NCBI GenBank assembly: GCA_022701475.1
Contig: JAKOOI010000231.1
Coordinates: forward strand, 1 to 5,541
Length of the DNA: 5,541 nucleotides
From: Weeksellaceae bacterium
GTDB taxonomy: Bacteria; Bacteroidota; Bacteroidia; Flavobacteriales; Weeksellaceae
Reading direction: 5' to 3'
Shown: in pieces, positions 1-5,541 of the stretch
Numbering within the stretch: the stretch's first letter is position 1
Layout of the letters: every line of letters starts with the position of its first letter
Notes under the pieces: model-generated
The model's input: the letters and a program-made list of their open reading frames with translations, nothing else
Database searches by the model: none
What the model was told of the DNA's origin: nothing
Program-made: the position numbers and the translations under genes

Positions 1-269
1 AGAAGAACCCGGCCCTGGTAGCCGATTTATTCGGAGACTGGAGAGAAGAAGTAATATACAGGACAGCCGATAACCGGGAACTGAGGATTTTTTCAACAAC
101 AATTCCTACAGATCACAGATTGTATACATTGATGCATAATCCACAGTACCGGTTGAGCATTGTATGGCAGAATGTAGGGTACAATCAGCCGCCGCATACG
201 GATTATTATCTGGATGAATTGGTGAAGAAGGTCCCTGAGCCCAATATAATTACGATAAAAACAGAATAA
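1..269 (+). CDS. Rhamnogalacturonan endolyase, PL11 family (C-terminal fragment)
   Basis: Only the last 88 codons are present, read from position 3 to a TAA at 267-269; the rest lies upstream of the window. The tail carries stretches I recognise from the C-terminal part of family 11 polysaccharide lyases (B. subtilis YesW/YesX type): ADLFGDWREEV at fragment residues 7-17, ELRIFSTTIPTDHR at 26-39, YTLMHNPQYR at 41-50 and WQNVGYNQPPHT at 55-66. Family members cleave the rhamnose-galacturonate backbone of rhamnogalacturonan I by beta-elimination, leaving an unsaturated galacturonyl residue at the new non-reducing end. The neighbouring GH105 hydrolase acts on just such ends, which supports the call. 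The last 18 residues are a short polar tail with no type IX secretion sorting domain. Endo or exo mode and the signal peptide cannot be judged from this fragment. Confidence 0.88.
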   Translation, partial: KNPALVADLFGDWREEVIYRTADNRELRIFSTTIPTDHRLYTLMHNPQYRLSIVWQNVGYNQPPHTDYYLDELVKKVPEPNIITIKTE

Positions 270-313
270 TTCATATAATACAGAGTCACTTTAATAAAAA
301 TAAAATAAATAGA

Positions 314-1474
314 ATGAAAAAGCTATTCACCACAGGTTTCCTGGCACTCATCATCGGAGGACTGACTTCCTGTTCGGTTCAGAAACAAAGGACAGTCTCA
401 AAGGCGGGACTGCCGGATAAGACGGAAGTACTGGAAGCGGCAGAGCGGGCCAACCGGTATTTTATGGACAAATGGCCCGATCCGGGTAAAGAAATTGTCG
501 GAAAAAAGGTATGGCCCAGCAACCTCTGGACAAGAGCCGTGTATTATGAAGGACTGATCGCCCTTTACAAGGTAAATCCTAAAAAGGAATACTATGATTA
601 CGCCATGGACTGGTCCCAAAAGCACAACTGGGACCTGATGCGCGGAACCTATACCCGGAACGCCGATCACCAGGCGTGCGGGCAGACCTATCTCGACCTG
701 TATGAAATCGACGGTAAAAAACATCCTGAGCGGATTAAAAACGTAAAAGCAGCCATGGACAGCATGATCGCTACGGATAAAGTGGACGACTGGTGGTGGA
801 TCGATGCCCTGCAGATGAGCATGCCGATCTTTTCCAAGCTGGGAAGGATTACCGGCGATCAAAAATATTTTGACCGGAACTACGAAATGTATGCCTACAC
901 CAAACATAAGCACGGCGGAAGCGGACTGTATAATCCCGAAGACAAAATCTGGTGGCGCGATAAAAGTTTTGTCCCGCCTTACAAAGAGCCGAACGGTGAA
1001 GACTGCTACTGGAGCCGCGGGAACGGCTGGGTGGTAGCCGCCTTGGCACGCACCCTGGAAGATACACCGGAGTCTGATCCGCATTACAAAGAGTACCTGC
1101 AGGATTATCATGACCTGCTGGCAGCACTCCTGCCGGTACAGCGGGAAGACGGCTTCTGGAATGTAAGCCTGCATGACCCGACCAATTTCGGCGGTAAAGA
1201 AATGACCGGAACGGCCCTGTTTGTCTACGGGATGGCCTATGGCATCAATAACGGGCTGATCGACAGGAAAACGTACCTGCCGGTTATTACAAAAGCCTGG
1301 AATGCCATCATAAAAGACTCCGTACAGCCCAACGGCTTCCTGGGCTGGGTACAGGGAACCGGAAAAGAACCGAAAGACGGCCAGCCCCTGGCCATCGACA
1401 AAGTCCCGGATTTTGAGGATTACGGGTTAGGATGCTTCCTGCTGGCTGCCAGTGAGGTGTACAAGCTGAAGTAA
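314..1474 (+). CDS. Unsaturated rhamnogalacturonyl hydrolase, GH105 family lipoprotein
   Basis: A complete 386-residue protein, close to the usual GH105 (YteR-like) size plus a signal peptide. Residues 1-20 form a lipoprotein signal: MKK, a hydrophobic core, then lipobox L17-T18-S19-C20. The mature part is an alpha/alpha six-hairpin barrel of the GH88/GH105 type. WWWIDALQM at 160-168 matches the site of the catalytic Asp, making D164 the likely general acid. YWSRGNGWV at 232-240 is the conserved substrate-binding motif (W233, R235, W239), and EMTGTALFVYGMAYGI at 296-311 is also typical. The family hydrates the double bond of the terminal unsaturated uronic acid, releasing 5-keto-4-deoxyuronate. 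The PL11 end 44 bp upstream points to rhamnogalacturonan oligosaccharides rather than glucuronate-containing substrates. The short gap without a terminator suggests co-transcription with the lyase. The ATG follows an A/T-rich leader with no Shine-Dalgarno, and a downstream start would lose the signal peptide. Two tandem TAA codons end the gene. Confidence 0.93.
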   Translation: MKKLFTTGFLALIIGGLTSCSVQKQRTVSKAGLPDKTEVLEAAERANRYFMDKWPDPGKEIVGKKVWPSNLWTRAVYYEGLIALYKVNPKKEYYDYAMDWSQKHNWDLMRGTYTRNADHQACGQTYLDLYEIDGKKHPERIKNVKAAMDSMIATDKVDDWWWIDALQMSMPIFSKLGRITGDQKYFDRNYEMYAYTKHKHGGSGLYNPEDKIWWRDKSFVPPYKEPNGEDCYWSRGNGWVVAALARTLEDTPESDPHYKEYLQDYHDLLAALLPVQREDGFWNVSLHDPTNFGGKEMTGTALFVYGMAYGINNGLIDRKTYLPVITKAWNAIIKDSVQPNGFLGWVQGTGKEPKDGQPLAIDKVPDFEDYGLGCFLLAASEVYKLK

Positions 1475-1497
1475 TAAAGGATCATAGTAGAATATAG

Positions 1498-1535
1498 AAC
1501 CTGGCAGATTTCCGGAAACCTGCCAGGTTTTTTTT
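1498..1535 (+). terminator. Rho-independent terminator after the lyase-GH105 operon
   Basis: A perfect 10-bp stem, AACCTGGCAG (1498-1507) against CTGCCAGGTT (1520-1529), is followed by a run of eight T (1528-1535). The 12-nt loop contains the self-complementary TTTCCGGAAA, which could lengthen the stem. It begins 23 bp after the GH105 stop, so it very probably ends the PL11-GH105 transcript. There is no A-rich tract on the 5' side, so it looks one-directional. Confidence 0.88.
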
Positions 1536-1714
1536 GCCCTGTTTAAACAGGCAGACAAGCCTTCGCAGATGTACTGACCCGTCAGGCAGACCGGGTGCAG
1601 ACTATTAAAACAGATCGGTTTCGAATCATCAATGCTGACTGTTTTATCTACAGCCGGCCAATGAATAAATGGATGAAGTTGGTCAATATGTGCAGATCTG
1701 GATGGCACTGACAT
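1536..1714. other. Gene-free segment between two terminators
   Basis: About 180 bp with no convincing reading frame; the longest plus-strand candidate starting with ATG (1661-1711) codes for only 16 residues. It holds small dyads: a 14-bp perfect palindrome CCTGTTTAAACAGG at 1538-1551 and a CTGA/TCAG hairpin with a CCCG loop at 1574-1585. ACCCGTCAGG at 1577-1586 is the exact reverse complement of the left arm of the next terminator (1717-1726). I see no promoter consensus inside. It could be untranslated leader, a small RNA, or remains of a lost gene; nothing in the sequence decides this. Confidence 0.4.
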
Positions 1715-1748
1715 AACCTGACGGGTTTCCGGAACCCTTCAGGTTTTT
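1715..1748 (+). terminator. Second rho-independent terminator, upstream of rhaT
   Basis: AACCTGA (1715-1721) pairs with TCAGGTT (1739-1745) and GGGTT (1723-1727) with AACCC (1733-1737). One C/T mismatch (1722/1738) separates the two parts and a TCCGG loop closes the hairpin. Five T follow (1744-1748), then CTT. It resembles the first terminator, sharing AACCTG, a central TTTCCGGAA and CAGGTTTTT. No gene lies between the two, so it either backs up the first or ends an unrecognised short transcript. Confidence 0.8.
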
Positions 1749-1862
1749 CTTGCATCATAGCAAAAAAAGCATCCCGCAAAGGATTTTCCGTTAAATGCGG
1801 TGTGGTACCTGCTTATTTAAAATGCTTCTAAGTGCATTGAACGCAGGGTTTTAAAAAATCTT

Positions 1863-1892
1863 TTTGAGACAATAGAAAATTCCTTATTTTTC
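1863..1892 (+). promoter_or_regulatory. rhaT: Candidate Bacteroidota-type promoter of rhaT
   Basis: TTTG at 1863-1866 is followed after 18 bp by TATTTTTC at 1885-1892. The second box differs from the Bacteroidota -7 consensus TAnnTTTG only in its last base, and the spacing is about one base below the usual 19-21. Transcription would start near 1899, giving a leader of roughly 70 nt before the rhaT ATG. The stretch 1749-1972 is AT-rich and otherwise gene-free, with an imperfect dyad AATGC-N8-GCATT at 1821-1838 just upstream that might bind a regulator. In AT-rich DNA such boxes can arise by chance, so confidence is modest. Confidence 0.4.
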
Positions 1893-1972
1893 AATGTTTC
1901 GAGCATGACAGTACAAGATGCGCAATCGATTCCATAACTGTAATTTTCAAATTCAATAGATCATACGAAATT

Positions 1973-3061
1973 ATGAATGCATTATTAGGGGTTCTGTTCC
2001 ATTTCCTGGGCGGCTTTTCTTCGGGAAGCTTTTATCTGCCCTATAAAAAAGTAAAAGGCTGGCAGTGGGAAACCTTCTGGCTGATCGGCGGGGTCTTTTC
2101 ATGGATCATCGTTCCGCCGCTGGCCGCGTTTCTTACCATCCCGGATTTTTGGGACATCATCCGTAATGAGCGTTCTTCCATCCTGGGACTGACGTTCCTG
2201 TTCGGTGCCCTCTGGGGAGTCGGGGGCTTTATGTACGGTCTGGGAGTGCGGTATTTAGGCGTTGCCCTGGGAAGCAGCATCATGTTGGGGCTTACGATGG
2301 TCATCGGTTCCCTCGTACCTTCTTTTTATTATGAATTTTATCCGCAGGACGGCAAAGACAGCATCGGCCTGATGCTTTCCGGTTCATGGGGACGTATGGT
2401 GCTTTTAGGGCTGGCAGTCTGTGTCATAGGAATCATCATCAGCGGGAAAGCCGGGGTGATGAAAGACCGGGAACTTCAGACCGGATCCTCAGACCCGCAC
2501 GGCATGCAGGTGAAAACGGAATACAAATTCGGACTCGGGCTGACGGTAGCCGTTATTTCCGGGATCCTGAGCGCCTGCTTCAATTTCGGGCTGGAAGCAG
2601 GAAAACCAATGGCCCATGTAGCCAATGAAGCCTGGAAAATGACCCATCCCGGACAGGGGGAATTCCTGTTTCAGAACAATGTGACCTATATCGTAGTCCT
2701 CTGGGGCGGAATGGCTTCCAACCTGATCGGCTGCCTGTACCTTTCATTCAAAAATAAATCCTACACCGATTATACCAAAAAAAATATTCCTGTGGCCAGA
2801 AACATCCTCTTCTGTGCCCTGGCCGGGACCATGTGGTTCCTGCAGTTCTTCTTTTACGGAATGGGGGAAAGCAAAATGGGCAACGGGGCCAGCTCCTGGA
2901 TCCTGCATATGGCATTCATTATCCTGATTGCCAATGTATGGGGCATCATCATTAAAGAATGGAAAGGCGTTTCGAGAAAAACGGTGTACACCATTACTGC
3001 CGGAATGGCGGTGATGTTTGTTTCCATTTTAATCGTTGGCTACGGAAATTCATTGCGGTAA
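1973..3061 (+). CDS. rhaT: L-rhamnose/H+ symporter RhaT
   Basis: A 362-residue inner-membrane protein resembling E. coli RhaT (344 aa) along its length. Shared signatures, compared from memory, include FYLPYKKVKGWQWETFW (20-36), SWII (43-46), FGALWG (77-82), GVRYLG (91-96), AGKPM (209-213), MWFLQFFFYGMG (287-298), SSWILHM (307-313) and KEWKG (328-332). About ten hydrophobic segments are visible, near residues 4-23, 34-54, 71-92, 97-118, 139-160, 186-206, 236-258, 277-297, 306-326 and 338-357, the number known for this family. A hydrophilic loop at about 162-185 and an insert near 217-233 account for part of the extra length. The family imports L-rhamnose with a proton. Between RG-I enzymes and a SusC-like protein, it would take up rhamnose released in the periplasm. 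Terminators on both sides suggest its own transcript. The ATG is followed at once by the first membrane segment, as in E. coli; no Shine-Dalgarno is seen. Confidence 0.95.
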   Translation: MNALLGVLFHFLGGFSSGSFYLPYKKVKGWQWETFWLIGGVFSWIIVPPLAAFLTIPDFWDIIRNERSSILGLTFLFGALWGVGGFMYGLGVRYLGVALGSSIMLGLTMVIGSLVPSFYYEFYPQDGKDSIGLMLSGSWGRMVLLGLAVCVIGIIISGKAGVMKDRELQTGSSDPHGMQVKTEYKFGLGLTVAVISGILSACFNFGLEAGKPMAHVANEAWKMTHPGQGEFLFQNNVTYIVVLWGGMASNLIGCLYLSFKNKSYTDYTKKNIPVARNILFCALAGTMWFLQFFFYGMGESKMGNGASSWILHMAFIILIANVWGIIIKEWKGVSRKTVYTITAGMAVMFVSILIVGYGNSLR

Positions 3062-3119
3062 GCATTGCATGGCAGCAGCCGTTATAAATTGTACTTCTTT
3101 ATTACATTCATATAGTTTC

Positions 3120-3140
3120 GGGGCCTTCACCGGCCCTTTT
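3120..3140 (+). other. GC-rich hairpin ahead of the rhaT terminator
   Basis: GGGCC (3121-3125) and GGCCC (3132-3136) form a 5-bp stem with a six-base TTCACC loop, followed by TTTT (3137-3140). It directly abuts the longer terminator at 3141-3171. It may be a weak first terminator or simply help stop the polymerase; the short stem and T run make it uncertain alone. Confidence 0.45.
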
Positions 3141-3171
3141 AAAGGCGCTGACTGTTCAGCTGCCTTTTTTT
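3141..3171 (+). terminator. Rho-independent terminator of rhaT
   Basis: AAAGGC (3141-3146) pairs with GCCTTT (3162-3167), and GCTGA (3147-3151) with TCAGC (3156-3160). The 11-bp stem has one bulged T (3161) and a CTGT loop. Seven T follow or overlap the stem end (3165-3171). It lies 79 bp after the rhaT stop, separating rhaT from the SusC-like gene. Confidence 0.87.
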
Positions 3172-3401
3172 ATAAGAAACATCCCGGAACAGCAATGAAG
3201 TGTCCCGCAGCAGGTTGTGCATCTCTGACCAAAGATAAGGTGGGTTCATCAGATTTGTATTTTTTTCGGGTTTAATATCGGATATCGGCAATAAATCCGA
3301 ATAAATGATGCAGATAACCATACAGGATATGACAGGATGCCGGAATTTTTGTAACGGTGTACTTTGGTAACGGAATAAGCAAGGTAAATTAAAATTAACA
3401 T
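3172..3401 (+). promoter_or_regulatory. Leader region of the SusC-like gene
   Basis: This 230-bp AT-rich stretch should hold the promoter of the SusC-like gene, because a terminator lies just upstream. No pair of boxes fits the Bacteroidota consensus well. It does hold an inverted repeat TCGGAT (3278-3283) / ATCCGA (3295-3300) and a spaced direct repeat TTTGTAACGG (3348-3357) / TTTGGTAACGG (3363-3373). A further GGTAA follows at 3383-3387. A TAA at 3396-3398 in the frame of the next gene fixes its upstream limit. No protein-coding frame is credible here. Confidence 0.4.
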
Positions 3402-5541
3402 ATGTCTTTAATCATTAAACACAAGGATATTACCAGAATCGTATTTCCGGCGTTTTTTCTCTCCTCAGGTTTATTCTGGGCACAGAAAACGCCAAGTGAT
3501 ACTGCAAAAGTAAATACAAAGGAAATTGAGGAAGTGGTGGTGATCGGCTACGGAAAAGTGAAGAAATCAGATCTTACGGGATCGGTATCTTCCGTTTCGG
3601 CTAAAGAACTGGCGGCAACACCGGCCATGAATGCATTGCAGGCCCTGCAGGGAAGAGCGGCCGGACTTAATATCGTAACGGCAGGCGGTGCTCCCGGGGC
3701 CGGGGCCAACGTAACCATACGGGGCGGGGCTTCCATTACCCAGGGAACCGAACCGCTGTACATCGTAGACGGTTTTCAGCTGGATAACGCCCTGAATGTC
3801 ATCAATCCTAATGATATTGAAAGTATTGATGTCCTGAAAGGGGCTTCGGCAATTGCTATTTACGGGGCACGTGGCTCCAACGGGATTATTGTCATCAAGA
3901 CAAAAACCGGAAAGAAAGGCAGGACCACCGTGAATTACAACTCTTTCATGTCCTTTGATGTGCTTTCGAAAAAGCTGGACATGCTTTCGGATGCCGGATC
4001 TTACGTGAAATACCAGTATGAACTGGCCCAGCTGGCCGGACGTGCCCAGCAGTGGAGCAGTATTTTCGACGATAACCTGTCTACTGATGCGCCCGGTTTC
4101 TATACTGGGGTCTTCAACCGGATCAACAACCGGTACGGCAATGCCCAGACCCTGGACTGGCAGGAGAAAATGCTGGGCGGTACCGGAGTAACGCAGAACC
4201 ACAATTTTAATTTTTCCGTAGGAACGGATAAGACCCAGGCATTCGTAAGCTACAATTACAACAAGCAGGACGGCCTGTTGAACAACTACAGTGAAACCAG
4301 GAATTCCCTGAGGGTGAATGTGAATTCCCAGTTGTCTAAAGGGGTGAGGGTAGACTTTAATTCCGTATTCAATTCCAACTCGCTCAATGGCGGCGGTGCT
4401 TATTCCGGTATGAAAAAAATCCTGCTGCAGCCCATTACGGGAGGTACCCGCTTTACGCTGGACCAACTTTACAATGCACAGAACTACAGTGAATTTTCTG
4501 CGCTGGAACCCAGCTATGATACCGAGAATCCTTTTATCGAAACCAATGCTTCCACTTCCAATACACGGTCCAGGAATTTCGTGGCCAATGCGGGACTGGA
4601 AATCGATTTCCTGAAGAACTTTACCTTCAGGACAGCCGGCCAGTACAACTGGAGGAACAGCAAAGCGCTGGCTTTTTCAGATCAGAACTCAAGAGCATAC
4701 CTTACAGACCCTTCCACCACGGGAATCAACGGTAGGATTGGGAACAATGAATCCTATGGCTACCAGATTACCAATACTGTTACCTATAACAATACCTTCG
4801 GGGAGAAGCATAAGCTGAATGCGCTGATCGGCCAGGAGGTCGTTTACTCACAGTCGGAAAGCAATGCGCTGACCTTGATCCGGTTTCCGTTCCCGAATTT
4901 CGGGCTTGACGATATCAGCACCGCAACCGTTTCGGAGAAATCGGTGGACAGAAGCAGCAACAGCCTGATGTCCTACTTCGGAAGGGCTACCTATAATTAT
5001 GATGACCGTTATTTACTGACCGCTACCGTACGGAGGGACGGTTCCTCCAAATTCGGAAAAAACAACAAATGGGGACTTTTCCCTTCGGTAGCCGCTGCCT
5101 GGAGGGCTTCGCAGGAAAATTTCTGGAAAAATTCCAAAATCAATACGATCGTCAACGATTTCAAGCTGAGGTTTGAATACGGGATCACCGGAAACAACGA
5201 TATCGGGAACAACCTGTTCGTCACCACCTATTCCATTACCGATTACCCGATCAACAATACGCCGGGAACACCGGCTTATGTAACCAGTTCCAACCTGGGT
5301 AATCCCAACCTGAAGTGGGAAGAACTGAAATCCACCAATATCGGGGCAGACCTTGCCTTATTCAATAACAGGATCAAACTGGCTGCCGAATGGTATAATA
5401 ACAATGTCAGCGGTATGCTGCTGCAGGCCGTGCTTCCGGTTTCTTCCGGCTATGCCAGGCAGTACCAGAATATCGGGAATATGAGAAACAGGGGAATGGA
5501 ATTCACCCTGAATACGATCAACCTCCGGTCTGACAATTTCA
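3402..5541 (+). CDS. SusC/RagA-family TonB-dependent outer-membrane transporter (C-terminus beyond window)
   Basis: An open frame of 713 codons runs off the window; family members are usually about 1000 residues. Residues 1-27 look like a signal peptide with cleavage after A27 (FWA before QK). The TonB box EVVVIGYG follows at 44-51. The plug shows NALQALQGRAAGLNIV (77-92), NVTIRGG (103-109), PLYIVDG (118-124), NDIESIDVLKGASAIAIYG (137-155) and RGSNGIIVIKTKTG (157-170). Barrel signatures include RYLLTATVRRDGSSKFG (536-552), NPNLKWEE (634-641) and YQNIGNMRNRGMEF (688-701). The carboxypeptidase-regulatory-like domain usual before the TonB box is absent. The start is firm: an in-frame TAA lies two codons upstream, and the next ATG (codon 76) would lose the signal peptide and TonB box. 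Such proteins pair with a SusD lipoprotein and import oligosaccharides across the outer membrane using TonB energy. The neighbours suggest rhamnogalacturonan fragments, but the substrate is inferred from context only. Confidence 0.95.
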   Translation, partial: MSLIIKHKDITRIVFPAFFLSSGLFWAQKTPSDTAKVNTKEIEEVVVIGYGKVKKSDLTGSVSSVSAKELAATPAMNALQALQGRAAGLNIVTAGGAPGAGANVTIRGGASITQGTEPLYIVDGFQLDNALNVINPNDIESIDVLKGASAIAIYGARGSNGIIVIKTKTGKKGRTTVNYNSFMSFDVLSKKLDMLSDAGSYVKYQYELAQLAGRAQQWSSIFDDNLSTDAPGFYTGVFNRINNRYGNAQTLDWQEKMLGGTGVTQNHNFNFSVGTDKTQAFVSYNYNKQDGLLNNYSETRNSLRVNVNSQLSKGVRVDFNSVFNSNSLNGGGAYSGMKKILLQPITGGTRFTLDQLYNAQNYSEFSALEPSYDTENPFIETNASTSNTRSRNFVANAGLEIDFLKNFTFRTAGQYNWRNSKALAFSDQNSRAYLTDPSTTGINGRIGNNESYGYQITNTVTYNNTFGEKHKLNALIGQEVVYSQSESNALTLIRFPFPNFGLDDISTATVSEKSVDRSSNSLMSYFGRATYNYDDRYLLTATVRRDGSSKFGKNNKWGLFPSVAAAWRASQENFWKNSKINTIVNDFKLRFEYGITGNNDIGNNLFVTTYSITDYPINNTPGTPAYVTSSNLGNPNLKWEELKSTNIGADLALFNNRIKLAAEWYNNNVSGMLLQAVLPVSSGYARQYQNIGNMRNRGMEFTLNTINLRSDNF

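Noticed and set aside
398..1174. Long open frame of 258 codons on the minus strand inside the GH105 gene
   Set aside because: It lies entirely opposite a well-identified GH105 gene and its translation shows no recognisable family features; it is a reverse-frame shadow.
1661..1711. Tiny plus-strand frame of 16 codons between the two terminators
   Set aside because: Too short to separate from chance, with no ribosome-binding context or recognisable peptide.
1427..1714. Minus-strand frame of 95 codons across the GH105 end and both sides of the first terminator
   Set aside because: It runs through a strong terminator hairpin and overlaps the GH105 3' end; no domain, signal or plausible start context.
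3036..3321. Small frames on both strands in the rhaT-susC gap (3036-3275 plus, 3139-3321 minus)
   Set aside because: The plus frame overlaps the rhaT end and passes through the terminator hairpin; the minus frame has no recognisable features.
3363..3392. TTTG-N18-TAAATTAA as a promoter for the SusC-like gene
   Set aside because: The -7 box matches the TAnnTTTG consensus poorly, and transcription would start only a few bases before the ATG.
3567..4466. Open frame of 299 codons on the minus strand
   Set aside because: The plus strand here encodes the plug and early barrel of a clear SusC-like protein; the antisense translation has no recognisable domain.
1..5541. CRISPR arrays, insertion sequences, tRNA or rRNA genes
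   Set aside because: No regularly spaced long repeats, transposase coding, terminal inverted repeats or RNA gene signatures were seen on reading the window.

Overview
This window looks like part of a rhamnogalacturonan-I (pectin side-chain region) utilisation locus from a member of the Bacteroidota. Three things point there: a SusC/RagA-type TonB-dependent transporter, a lipoprotein glycoside hydrolase, and gene starts without Shine-Dalgarno sequences preceded by A/T-rich leaders. The SusC-like protein goes from signal peptide almost directly to the TonB box, without the usual N-terminal carboxypeptidase-regulatory-like domain. I associate this layout with Flavobacteriia such as the Weeksellaceae (Chryseobacterium group), but the genus is a guess. 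Coding GC is near 50% in the lines I counted, high for that group; the gene-free stretches are clearly more AT-rich.

Layout, all genes on the + strand. (1) 1-269: C-terminal end of a polysaccharide lyase family 11 rhamnogalacturonan lyase. (2) 314-1474: a complete GH105 unsaturated rhamnogalacturonyl hydrolase lipoprotein, 44 bp downstream and probably in the same transcript, closed by a strong terminator at 1498-1535. (3) 1475-1972: a 498-bp gene-free stretch with that terminator, a second similar one at 1715-1748, dyad elements between them, and a candidate promoter for the next gene. (4) 1973-3061: rhaT, an L-rhamnose/H+ symporter, closed by a terminator at 3141-3171. (5) 3172-3401: a gene-free leader with small repeats. 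(6) 3402-5541: a SusC-like outer-membrane transporter, open at the window edge (713 codons seen), where a SusD-like partner would be expected next.

The genes fit one pathway. The lyase cuts the RG-I backbone and leaves unsaturated galacturonyl ends. GH105 removes that end residue from unsaturated rhamnogalacturonan oligosaccharides, giving 5-keto-4-deoxyuronate and exposing rhamnose. RhaT takes L-rhamnose across the inner membrane, and the SusC-like protein, with an unseen SusD, would import oligosaccharides across the outer membrane. The terminators suggest three transcription units rather than one operon. I see no clearly new biological system. The items most worth a second look are the twin-terminator region ahead of rhaT, with a possible alternative pairing, the domain-less SusC, and the repeats ahead of it.
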